In this document: positions 45,333 through 53,873 of the stretch, piece by piece
Layout of the letters: every line of letters starts with the position of its first letter
How positions within the stretch are numbered: the stretch's first letter is position 1
DNA from: Marinomonas ushuaiensis DSM 15871
GTDB lineage: Bacteria; Pseudomonadota; Gammaproteobacteria; Pseudomonadales; Marinomonadaceae
Assembly (NCBI RefSeq): GCF_000521805.1
Contig: NZ_JAMB01000016.1
Span: 1 to 58,442, forward strand
DNA length: 58,442 nt
Direction: 5' to 3'
Notes under the pieces: model-generated
What the model was told of the DNA's origin: nothing
What the model saw: only the letters and a program-made list of their open reading frames with translations
The model's database searches: none
Translations under genes and position numbers: made by a program

Positions 45333-47441
45333 TTAACCTTGATTACTGGTTGAGGTGAGCGCGATTGGATATACCTTACCTGACTGTGTTTTTCTTAGTA
45401 ATGCTGAGACAACAGTGAATGTCCAGCCAGAATCAACAGCGTCATCTAGTAAAAGTACAGGGTCGCTATAAACGATGGAAGGATTAACAGTAAAAGCACC
45501 ATCTAAATTTTCGCTTCTTCTAAAACTGTTTTCCATCGTTTTTTGAGGTGGCTTTGTATTCGCTATAGTGACGGCATCTGAACAATAAATATCTAATGCC
45601 GCGGCTATTTTATAGGCAAAATTTCTCACTAAATTTGGATGTCTTGGTGAAGGTACATAGGTCAGCCAACGAGGCTGCTCATCTGTAGGCATACTTTTGA
45701 TCATTTGGACCATAGGAGCGATTAATTCATCGCTAAAATGATCCTTTTTCTTTCCATCGGCGACTAAGTCACCCCATACACCATCTTTCCATCGTGATAG
45801 TGCTAAACCTTCTTCGTGAATCCAATTAGGATTTTTATAAGGTAACTTATAAATAGGAAAGGCTCCCTGAGCAAGCGCTCCAGATTTAGCAAATGTCTTA
45901 CGAGGCTTTATTTTTACGTATCGATATTTTAGAAACTCTAGCGCATTTTCAACATCCTCGTTGATTACATCAATCCTTAAAACAGAAGACGGGTCGCAAT
46001 TAGCACATTTTCCACAATCTTTGGCGAGAGGATCATCTAAAGCTTGAGCTAAGAACTGCATTAGACATCCAGTATGATTGGAATAATTTTGCAGCTGCTC
46101 CCATTCACCCGTTTTGATTGCATTGAGTCTTGCTATTCTCTCTTCAGGTAACCGATAGTCAATCGCTGTTCTATAATAGGTGGATTGATCTTTGAAAATC
46201 GGTGAAGGTTCTTCTGTCGACAAAAACTTTAAAACTTTTGCAATATTTCCAGATGATAAATTAGTATATCGCTCTATTTCAGACACTTTTAGCCCTTCAT
46301 GAACGGCTATAGCATCCAGTAAATCATCAATCTCTTCTTGTGTTGGAAACGCCCTCTCAATGAAAAAGCTTTGAATGCGTTCATCTTCTTCGCCTTGCAT
46401 CATAATGCCATAAGCATTGTCGATACCACGTCCAGCTCGACCAACTTGTTGATAATACTCCACAACATTGCCAGGTGCTTGAAAGTGTATGACAAAACTA
46501 AGATCGGGCTTATCAAACCCCATCCCAAGCGCAGATGTCGATACAAGCGCTTTTAGTTCATTTTTGATCAATGCTTTTTCATAATAAATTCTGTCGGTGA
46601 CATGACTGTCGCCTGAATAAGCGTGGGCGTTAATAGAATGCTTTTGAAGCCAGTCAGCCACAAGCTCACAATCTCTGATGGTTTTACAATAAATGATGCC
46701 CGTACCGTGAATTTTTCTTACTGCTTCCAACAACCAAACTAGACGCTGAGGCTTAGGCATAAGCGCCACGTTTTGTAATCGCAAGGCCTCACGTGTTAAG
46801 CCACCTCGGCTAATTATAATGCTGTCACCAAGCTGACTCTGAATATCGCTCACAACTCTATTGTTTGCCGTTGCGGTTGTAGCTAAAACTGGCAGGTTTT
46901 TGGGCATCGCATTTAAGATACGAACAATTCGACGATAGTCCGGCCTAAAGTCATGTCCCCAGTCTGAAATACAATGAGCTTCATCCACAACAAATAATGA
47001 GATTCTCGAAAGCACTTTACTTAACGTGTTTTGCACAAAGTCGTCATTGGCTAACTGCTCAGGTGCAATAATAATAGCATCCGCTTGACCAGTAGTTATC
47101 TTTCGCTCATTCGCTTCGCGCTCATACTGATTTAGTGATGAGTTCACTGTGGCGACTTGCAAGCCCAATCGAGAGGCGCTTTCAATTTGGTTTCGCATTA
47201 ATGCAATGAGTGGGGAAATAATGATGCTAGAACCTTTTCCTTGATCACGCATTATTTTAGTGGCTATAAAATACACTGCGGACTTACCCCAACCAGTCTT
47301 TCGAACAACAAGCATCTGCCTATTATTCACTACTAATTCCACGATGGCTTCTAGTTGTCCATCGTGAAACATTGCTGATTGGGCTCCTGTCATTTCTCGG
47401 AGATATTTAAGGGCTTGTTGCTCTATATTGATTACATCCAT
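45333..47441 (-). CDS. RecQ-family helicase fused to a phosphoribosyltransferase-like domain
   Basis: 702 residues. A superfamily 2 helicase comes first: RKTGWGKS (47-54), VVDEAHCISDWGHDFRPDYR (DEAH box), the RecQ-type QVGRAGRG, and a zinc cluster CGKCANC near 480. The C-terminal 200 residues differ from RecQ and end in a phosphoribosyltransferase motif VLLLDDAVDSGWT (662-674), the PRPP-binding loop. The fusion suggests a helicase that senses DNA ends coupled to a nucleotide-modifying domain. It is 39 bp after brxC and 2 bp before the DprA-like gene. Confidence 0.85.
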   Translation of the reverse strand: MDVINIEQQALKYLREMTGAQSAMFHDGQLEAIVELVVNNRQMLVVRKTGWGKSAVYFIATKIMRDQGKGSSIIISPLIALMRNQIESASRLGLQVATVNSSLNQYEREANERKITTGQADAIIIAPEQLANDDFVQNTLSKVLSRISLFVVDEAHCISDWGHDFRPDYRRIVRILNAMPKNLPVLATTATANNRVVSDIQSQLGDSIIISRGGLTREALRLQNVALMPKPQRLVWLLEAVRKIHGTGIIYCKTIRDCELVADWLQKHSINAHAYSGDSHVTDRIYYEKALIKNELKALVSTSALGMGFDKPDLSFVIHFQAPGNVVEYYQQVGRAGRGIDNAYGIMMQGEEDERIQSFFIERAFPTQEEIDDLLDAIAVHEGLKVSEIERYTNLSSGNIAKVLKFLSTEEPSPIFKDQSTYYRTAIDYRLPEERIARLNAIKTGEWEQLQNYSNHTGCLMQFLAQALDDPLAKDCGKCANCDPSSVLRIDVINEDVENALEFLKYRYVKIKPRKTFAKSGALAQGAFPIYKLPYKNPNWIHEEGLALSRWKDGVWGDLVADGKKKDHFSDELIAPMVQMIKSMPTDEQPRWLTYVPSPRHPNLVRNFAYKIAAALDIYCSDAVTIANTKPPQKTMENSFRRSENLDGAFTVNPSIVYSDPVLLLDDAVDSGWTFTVVSALLRKTQSGKVYPIALTSTSNQG

Positions 47442-47480
47442 TCCTAAACTCCTTTTTATAACTTCCTAAGTACCTGCCGT

Positions 47481-50400
47481 TTATTTAATACGAACCCTTG
47501 CACCTTCTCTAATAGCTACATCCAGCTGTTTTTTAAGTTCGTTAATAAATTGTTCGGCCTGCTCTGGTGTTTCAATATAGGCGCTACTAAGAACAGCGTC
47601 ATAGACTTGTGTAATAGAGACTTCAGTGACCTTTTTAGGTTTCACTAAGGGCGCTGGGGCCGCCATAGCCGGTGCCGACGTCGGCTCTTGTCGATTCAGT
47701 ACCGCTGGCTTTTCATTGATGCCTTGCACTGACGAAGAGGCTGCCGCTGCTTGTTCTATTTTAGATTGCTCTACTTTAGATTGTTCGCTTAATGCTAGCG
47801 CTTGCTCTGACGCGAGCCGTCTTTGTTGTTCTTTGATGATTTCATTATGAAGCAGCTCAAGACCGTCGTCTAAATGCTCATCGGCCGTTTGTGTTTGCAG
47901 CATGAAAATTTGAGGAATGCTGCTTTGAGTCTGTAAGTCATCTTTTACTTGTTGCAAGGGACGCAATAACCGATTACTGAGATCTGGCGTCTCAATACCA
48001 GAGTGTTTTAGCTCTTGCTGGAGTTGCATTATTTTGTGATCAATACGCTCCAGTGCATGAGTACGCTTTGCTTCTACTTCGGCATCGTTCACTTTTCTGA
48101 CGGTATCAATTAACCCTGTCACTTTACTAAGCAGATTATAAGGTGCGTCACTGTCTCGAATGCGCTTTAGTTCTGACAGAGCGGCAGCGGCTTTGCCGTC
48201 TTTATCAAGAATTTGTTTATTTCTATCGAAGTGGCTTATCGCTGTCTTGAGTTGCTGCCAGATGGTTAATTGATTCGAGAAGAACTCGTGGACATCACGG
48301 TAGTCTTCTTCCAAATCAAGATAGTCATTTTTGTTGGTAACAATCTGCTTGAAAAAGTCGAAACTGTCGTCGTGATCAAGCAGTCTTTGCAGCGTCATTA
48401 ACGATTGTTCAATGGTTTTACGGCCTGGAAAGCCACCAAGGTCGGTTTTGCTTTGGTAGCTGCTTAGGTGTTGTACCCATTCGTTGATCTCTTGAGTGTA
48501 AAATTCAAAAAGCTCTTTTTCACCCGCTGGCCCCATGGATGAAAACAGGTCCTTGGTTAAATTTCTGGCCTGTTTTAAAACGTTTTCATCTGTCTGACGT
48601 TTCTTGATAATGGTTAATTCACGGCGTTTACGTGAATTAGAAAGAGGCTCAAATGCGTCTTTGTTGGCGAGTGTGCCACCACTTAACTGAAAGGTAATGT
48701 GATTAGACGCAGCTAAACGAGCCAGAATAAGCAGGATTTCGTTGTCCGACCAACCAAATGGGCGTTTACTGAATCGCTCAACTATATCGGACACCAGAAT
48801 TCGATCATTGCCGCTGGCTTTTAAGTTAATGTATTGCTGCATTTCAGTGACGGCTTGAGGATTGCCCTCCGCGCCATCTAATGACAAGCCCATTTGAGCG
48901 ATATCATCTACCGTCAGTACGGCATTTAATTCTCTTAGGGGGTCTGTCTGCAACACTTTCAAGTAAGATAATTTGTTAAAGGTGTTTTCTAATAGATATA
49001 GGAAGCTCTCGTCTAACCGTGTCGCCACGCTGCCTTTACTAACAGCAAGATGCTGACCAAGGCAATAGACCTCTGCCCTAAGTATTAAGTCTTCTATGTT
49101 CACTTTAAGACGTGTTCTACGGTCTTGGTTCTCGCGCCCTCGCTCGGCTAAAATTCGAGTCGCATCTTGTTGGCTACTGTCGTTATTTAAGCGAATGAAT
49201 TTATTGGTTCTGAGCCAAGTGCCAATTTCAGTGAAAAAGGCACGATCGTCAGGAAGCTTAACAATAATAGAACCCGTTCCATCCGCACTACGATTGATAC
49301 AGGCGGCTTCAGTATACAAACTATAATCTGGATCTAACGGTGACAACACTTCAATTTTTAAATCTGCTTCGTAGCGACCATCAAGCGTATGACCATCTAA
49401 AAAACGACCGATGCCATAATCTTGTTTGTTTATTGGGTAACGAAATTTGTTTTTATCGACCAATAGCTCTTTGTAAATAAGGTCTGTAAGCGCTTTGGTT
49501 TCTTCCGACGTTGAAATGTCGGTTGCTCTTATTTTTCGTGTGATATCACGCTCTTCATTGGTTAAGAACAAATACTCATTACCATTGAGCGTAATAAGGC
49601 ATTGTTTTTCCAACCGTTGAAGGCTTTCTTCTACTTGTTTACGAAGAATGACTTTATCTTCGTCTATGGTGCTTAAGGACAGCGTGATCACGTTGTCTAT
49701 CGTGCCCTTCACCAAGTCGACATACCGAATCATAAAGAGCGTTTTTAACAGACATATATCAAACTTGTCATAAATAGAGTTTGTAGCGGCGTTATCAATG
49801 GCTTGCTTTACCGCTGGCTCTAAAAACGACTCAACTGATCGATAAAAATAATGCATGGGCACCAATGCCCCCACTTCCAAGTCTTTAAGCTGTAAAGCGG
49901 CGACCTGAAAGGAGTCAAGCATTGAACGAGATGCGTTGGATAACGCCGCACCCGTCGCCCCGACTTTTCGAATTTCAGTAAAAACGTTTTGAAGTAACCG
50001 AAATTGATAAGGAGGATACGGATAGCACTGGGCAAAATCGCTTTCACTTTCAAACGATCGCAACGTTGGTCCGGTACTATCAAAGATAATTTGATTCTTT
50101 AAAATACTGCCGTCTTTGGCAAAAATGGCTTTTAGCTCGGCTTCCGCTTCGGGGGTTTTACGCAGCAAACGCTGTTCTATAACTTCGTCAACGTTGGCAC
50201 CGGACAAGGAAAGACGAGTACTAAAACGTGCGGCAATTTTAGAAAACGTATCGGATTCAGCACTCGATAACTCACCTAATGTCACGTCCATATCCGCTTG
50301 GGCAGTAACAATAATCCAAGCACGACCTTTACAGATAGTTCCCAAGTTTTCGGCAAGGGTTTGTAGCTTAAGCATTCTGTCCGTGTTTTTACCGATAAAC

Positions 50401-51221
50401 TGGCCAATCTCATCAACTAAAAACAAAATACGCTTGTTTGGGTCTGGGTGTTTGTCTAAATACTCTTTTACCCATTGGCAAAAGCGCTCGGCGTTAACAT
50501 CAAATGTTTCTTCGGATTCTTCAAACCACTTTTCGGCATCGCTCTCAGATATGTTTAAGGCGGTGGCCAATGACTTTTGAATGTCTTCTTGGAAAAAATG
50601 ATAAGCATCTCGCTCGTCTTCCCAATTGGAACCACTGTGTTCAGCAAACGCTTGTGTAAATGCACCCAAAACACCTTTGTTTTTTAAGTAGCGCTCTAGA
50701 TGTGCAATATGCGGATGGTCACTACTAAACCCTTCAAATTCATTAAACACACGAAGAAATACATCAAGAATAGGGTTTGAATCATCACGAGAACCGGATT
50801 TGCTGTCTATGTTAAACAAGATAACATCAGAGCTATTTTGAGCCGCTTTTATAATGTTTGCACTGATCGTGGCGTCATGAATTTTGCTTTCATCAAAAAA
50901 ATCAGCAGCGCGCTTTGTTTCACCTGTTGGTGACGTTGTTTCAACATTGGCTAACAGATATGAAAGTATTTTCAAAAAATGCGACTTACCCGACCCAAAG
51001 AATCCAGATATCCAGACACCTATTTTGTCTTCAAGGGATTTATCATTAAGAGAAGTAGAAAATACCTCAAAAAAATCTCTGAAATGCGTATCTAGCTCTT
51101 TGGTAACAACATACTCGTCTAGCTCTACATAGACGGTACTGTTGTCATTTTGATCGGCTTTTACGACACCATTAATGGATCGTTCAATGTCTTTATAAAA
51201 AATATCTTTTACAGCTGTCAT
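47481..51221 (-). CDS. brxC: BREX P-loop ATPase BrxC
   Basis: 1246 residues. The N-terminal ATPase has Walker A GFFGSGKS (73-80) and Walker B ILFLVDEIGQ (near 265-275), in the standard BrxC layout. Long helical stretches follow, and an Ala/Ser/Gln-rich linker (about residues 1125-1195) leads to a short conserved C-terminal segment. BrxC is an essential BREX component in tested systems. It begins 10 bp after brxB. Confidence 0.95.
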   Translation of the reverse strand: MTAVKDIFYKDIERSINGVVKADQNDNSTVYVELDEYVVTKELDTHFRDFFEVFSTSLNDKSLEDKIGVWISGFFGSGKSHFLKILSYLLANVETTSPTGETKRAADFFDESKIHDATISANIIKAAQNSSDVILFNIDSKSGSRDDSNPILDVFLRVFNEFEGFSSDHPHIAHLERYLKNKGVLGAFTQAFAEHSGSNWEDERDAYHFFQEDIQKSLATALNISESDAEKWFEESEETFDVNAERFCQWVKEYLDKHPDPNKRILFLVDEIGQFIGKNTDRMLKLQTLAENLGTICKGRAWIIVTAQADMDVTLGELSSAESDTFSKIAARFSTRLSLSGANVDEVIEQRLLRKTPEAEAELKAIFAKDGSILKNQIIFDSTGPTLRSFESESDFAQCYPYPPYQFRLLQNVFTEIRKVGATGAALSNASRSMLDSFQVAALQLKDLEVGALVPMHYFYRSVESFLEPAVKQAIDNAATNSIYDKFDICLLKTLFMIRYVDLVKGTIDNVITLSLSTIDEDKVILRKQVEESLQRLEKQCLITLNGNEYLFLTNEERDITRKIRATDISTSEETKALTDLIYKELLVDKNKFRYPINKQDYGIGRFLDGHTLDGRYEADLKIEVLSPLDPDYSLYTEAACINRSADGTGSIIVKLPDDRAFFTEIGTWLRTNKFIRLNNDSSQQDATRILAERGRENQDRRTRLKVNIEDLILRAEVYCLGQHLAVSKGSVATRLDESFLYLLENTFNKLSYLKVLQTDPLRELNAVLTVDDIAQMGLSLDGAEGNPQAVTEMQQYINLKASGNDRILVSDIVERFSKRPFGWSDNEILLILARLAASNHITFQLSGGTLANKDAFEPLSNSRKRRELTIIKKRQTDENVLKQARNLTKDLFSSMGPAGEKELFEFYTQEINEWVQHLSSYQSKTDLGGFPGRKTIEQSLMTLQRLLDHDDSFDFFKQIVTNKNDYLDLEEDYRDVHEFFSNQLTIWQQLKTAISHFDRNKQILDKDGKAAAALSELKRIRDSDAPYNLLSKVTGLIDTVRKVNDAEVEAKRTHALERIDHKIMQLQQELKHSGIETPDLSNRLLRPLQQVKDDLQTQSSIPQIFMLQTQTADEHLDDGLELLHNEIIKEQQRRLASEQALALSEQSKVEQSKIEQAAAASSSVQGINEKPAVLNRQEPTSAPAMAAPAPLVKPKKVTEVSITQVYDAVLSSAYIETPEQAEQFINELKKQLDVAIREGARVRIK

Positions 51222-51231
51222 AGTGATGTCC

Positions 51232-51810
51232 TTATTCGCTCAGTAATTTGAACGCACGGTAATAGTTATTCGACTGAATTCGATTGAAAAGAGTAAGATC
51301 TTTGCCGGTGTACTGACCAGGGTAAAATAGTACGAGAGGAACATGTCCTAAATCAGCGTGTAAGCTGTTCAGTAAGTTATGGGCTCTAAGCAAGGGCCAA
51401 ACAGAACCGACTCCTGAAAAGAGCACAAGATCTTGGCTCTGGATATTGTGATGCTCTAGCAGAAAAGGAACGAATTTATCCATGTGTAATGGGCCCTTTA
51501 ACGCCTTAAGTAAAGCAGCATCCCCTTTCTTTTTTTGCAGGTCAAATGCTCGCTCTAATAGATCCCTGTCTTTTAAGTAAGCAATCATATCTTCCAAAAG
51601 ATTGATGTGTACCACCTTAAGCTGGCTATGCTTACTTGATAACATACCATCTAGAAAAGCTAAGTAGTCTCTCACTTGAAGTTCGTACTCAGGAGCATAA
51701 TCAAAGATCCAAAAGCACAAATCACCACCTAACCCTTTCTTATTTAAAAAGTCGTCAGACAATATAATGTCAGGTATTTTGTTCAACCGTCGTTGTAATG
51801 TTTCGTTCAT
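51232..51810 (-). CDS. brxB: BREX protein BrxB (DUF1788)
   Basis: 192 residues, the DUF1788 length. Family-like strings are CFWIFDYAPEYEL, FSGVGSVWPLLRAHNLLNSL and PLVLFYPGQYTG. It is a small structural member of BREX, always next to brxA and brxC. Its start overlaps the brxA stop by 4 bp. Confidence 0.92.
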   Translation of the reverse strand: MNETLQRRLNKIPDIILSDDFLNKKGLGGDLCFWIFDYAPEYELQVRDYLAFLDGMLSSKHSQLKVVHINLLEDMIAYLKDRDLLERAFDLQKKKGDAALLKALKGPLHMDKFVPFLLEHHNIQSQDLVLFSGVGSVWPLLRAHNLLNSLHADLGHVPLVLFYPGQYTGKDLTLFNRIQSNNYYRAFKLLSE

Positions 51811-52406
51811 AACCGAATATCCATACTCGCCAATAAGCGTTTTCTAAATGTATTTTCAAGCATGTCTTTGAGTTCAGGTCGAATCAGGACATTCTGTAAT
51901 TTCTTTGAACGTGCGCACTCAAGGTAGTCTGCTTCAGATAAGATACGAAAAACAACAGTCCCCATTTTTTGCTTAGTAGAGGCTTTCCAACTCATTATAT
52001 TTGGATCTTTGTTACCACACTCGTCCAAAAAATCTAGCCACTGGTATGGCTTAAGAGCATTCAAATGCGCGTTATACGCATCTTTAACGACGCGCTCCAT
52101 GAATTCTAATAACAGTAAATTACGCTCAAGTACGGAGACAAAGCAGACTTGAGTTGCTAATTCCTCATCACCATCTCTGAGTGCCTGCCAAAATTCTGGT
52201 TCTAACCGCTCCAGCCTTGAACGTATTGCCTTCGAATATCGTTTAGCCGTAGACGTTGTCCGTTTCTGTAATTCGTTATTGTCTTGAATTCTTTGCTTCC
52301 ATTCATTTTCGGTTGCCTTTTTTAACAACAAATCGGCAACAATGCGACTTTCACGGACCATGAGTGAACCGCCATTAAGGTCGCTTTTATAGGAAAATGT
52401 GTTCAT
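51807..52406 (-). CDS. brxA: BREX protein BrxA (DUF1819)
   Basis: 199 residues, the DUF1819 length. It has the NusB-like all-helical composition of the family, with GGSLMVRESRIVADLLL near the N-terminus and a C-terminal DMLENTFRKRLL. It is the first gene of the operon, so the promoter must lie in 52407-52719. The usual upstream regulator BrxR (WYL family) is absent. Confidence 0.92.
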   Translation of the reverse strand: MNTFSYKSDLNGGSLMVRESRIVADLLLKKATENEWKQRIQDNNELQKRTTSTAKRYSKAIRSRLERLEPEFWQALRDGDEELATQVCFVSVLERNLLLLEFMERVVKDAYNAHLNALKPYQWLDFLDECGNKDPNIMSWKASTKQKMGTVVFRILSEADYLECARSKKLQNVLIRPELKDMLENTFRKRLLASMDIRL

Positions 52407-52719
52407 TGTTCTCCACCAAAAAGGTACGGGCTTAATTTTTTACGATCTGCTTCTTTGAGCTGTACAAGGTGTTTGCTTACATCATTTTTTCATCGTCTAT
52501 AATCGCCGCTTGAAAGCAAGACAGAAAGTCGGACAGAAAGTCGGACAGCATGAGTAATCAGAGATCGCTATGATTGTTACTGTACTTTTTTCCTAAAATT
52601 AGTTACTTCGTTATTATATAACCATTACAACATCGATATTTATATACCTTTAAGGTTCTTTTGGTCAGGACGTTGGCGACTTAATAATCTCAGTGCTCTC
52701 CAAAACCCAACACTACAGA
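52407..52719. promoter_or_regulatory. Upstream region of the BREX operon with 12-bp tandem repeats
   Basis: The 313-bp gap holds GACAGAAAGTCG twice head to tail (52520-52531 and 52532-52543), followed by a partial third copy (GACAG). It lies about 115 bp upstream of brxA, so it could be an operator for an unseen regulator. A TATAAT-like hexamer lies close by on the plus strand (52495-52500). I could not place the minus-strand promoter with confidence. Confidence 0.5.
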
Positions 52720-53259
52720 CTATATATTGGCGTACTGCTGAATGGCGACTAAAGACTCATTGATGTGATCAAATCGGTGCGATCCACCCTCGAATATCAA
52801 TGTCTGTGTATCAGGTAATAATCGCACGGTTTCTCTGTAATCAATAAGCTCATCCCCCTTATCCAGTAAAAGAAGTCCATGCTGATTTTTCAACGCCATT
52901 TGGTCATATTCTTCCACTGTAGTTTTTTCTAAGTGGTATGACCTACCATAGTAATCAACACCATCGCCAATGTACTTACTCAGAGTAGTTCTGGGGTTCA
53001 TCGCTGGGTTGATCATGACATAAGGAAGGCCAACCATCAGACCTACTTCGGCGGAGAAATACCCACCCATTGACGTACCGACTAATAATTCAATGTGCTT
53101 TTGGATGATAACATCTCTTAATTGCTGAGTAATAACCGACCTACGATCGGTGTAGTCAATGTCTATTCCATGCACAAACCCAAGAGACGACAGACTTTCT
53201 ACCTTATCCGATTGAGGCTTAAACTTTGAACCAAATCCGTGGATGTACAAAATATTCAT
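52720..53259 (-). CDS. YqiA/YcfP-type alpha/beta-hydrolase
   Basis: 179 residues. The small esterase fold is evident: ILYIHGFGSK at the start, nucleophile S63 in GTSMGGYFSA, a catalytic Asp in DKGDELIDY and His in GGSHRFDH. YqiA-type proteins hydrolyse short acyl esters; their role is unclear. It is between the BREX promoter region and the phage-type repressor and shows no obvious link to either. Confidence 0.88.
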   Translation of the reverse strand: MNILYIHGFGSKFKPQSDKVESLSSLGFVHGIDIDYTDRRSVITQQLRDVIIQKHIELLVGTSMGGYFSAEVGLMVGLPYVMINPAMNPRTTLSKYIGDGVDYYGRSYHLEKTTVEEYDQMALKNQHGLLLLDKGDELIDYRETVRLLPDTQTLIFEGGSHRFDHINESLVAIQQYANI

Positions 53260-53293
53260 TTGCGGCTCCTTCGCTTTTTAAACAATCAGATGA

Positions 53294-53530
53294 TTATTCA
53301 TCAGGTATGAATTCCACTAAGTCATCAACCTCACATGAAAAGTATTGGCATAGATTATTAACGTTATCAGTCACTGTGTTGTAACCCTTCTGATTAGCCA
53401 TTTTAGATATCGTGACTCGACTAACACCTGTCTTTTCAGCTACCTCTCCAATGGTAATCCTTCTGTTTTCATCAAACGACTTCTTTGAAAGTAGCTCTTT
53501 AATCTTGAATCTAAGCAAACCCAGCACCAC
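53294..53530 (-). CDS. Cro/C1-type repressor
   Basis: 78 residues, almost all helix-turn-helix (TIGEVAEKTGVSRVTISKMAN near 26-46), with a short acidic tail. It uses a GTG start. It diverges from the excisionase and integrase genes across a 119-bp gap that contains two near-identical palindromes. It therefore probably represses them and itself. Confidence 0.87.
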   Translation of the reverse strand: MVLGLLRFKIKELLSKKSFDENRRITIGEVAEKTGVSRVTISKMANQKGYNTVTDNVNNLCQYFSCEVDDLVEFIPDE

Positions 53531-53534
53531 TCTT

Positions 53535-53617
53535 TTGTTAAATATATTTTACAAAAAGACATTGACATACATTAATCGGTATTTTAGTATTCAAATATTG
53601 TTAAATTTATTTAACAA
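53535..53617 (+). promoter_or_regulatory. Promoter of the excisionase/integrase genes with two palindromic operators
   Basis: Operator 1 (53535-53554) is TTGTTAAATATATTTTACAA, palindromic with one mismatch. Operator 2 (53598-53617) is TTGTTAAATTTATTTAACAA, a perfect palindrome with 9-bp arms. Between them are -35 TTGACA (53562-53567) and -10 TAGTAT (53585-53590), spaced 17 bp, pointing at the excisionase gene. Operator 2 covers the start site, and operator 1 lies just before the repressor start codon, so both directions could be controlled. Confidence 0.85.
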
Positions 53618-53649
53618 ATAAACCTAACAGATACCAAAAGGATAATGAT

Positions 53650-53871
53650 ATGAGCACATACCTTACCACAGAACAACTTTCAGATAGAATTCATTATAAC
53701 TCAAGAACCATACGAAACGAATTAGTTGACTCCTGTCTATTTGAAGGACGCCACTACGTACGACCTTTTAACCGTCGCAAAATTCTCTTCATTTGGGAAA
53801 CCATTGAGACAGATATGCTTGCACAGTCAGAAGACACCATCGCCCTAGCATACAACACAGAGGAGGTATAA
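53650..53871 (+). CDS. Excisionase-like DNA-binding protein
   Basis: 73 residues. A MerR/Xis-like winged helix can be read (YLTTEQLSDRIHYNSRTIRNEL near 4-25, then EGRHYVRPFNRRKILFIW). Small proteins of this form lie directly before phage integrases and set the direction of recombination. It has AAAGGATAATGAT before the ATG and ends 2 bp before the integrase gene. Confidence 0.78.
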   Translation: MSTYLTTEQLSDRIHYNSRTIRNELVDSCLFEGRHYVRPFNRRKILFIWETIETDMLAQSEDTIALAYNTEEV

Positions 53872-53873
53872 CC

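Noticed and set aside
50116..50580. 154-codon open frame on the plus strand within brxC
   Set aside because: It is an antisense shadow of the conserved BrxC ATPase region.
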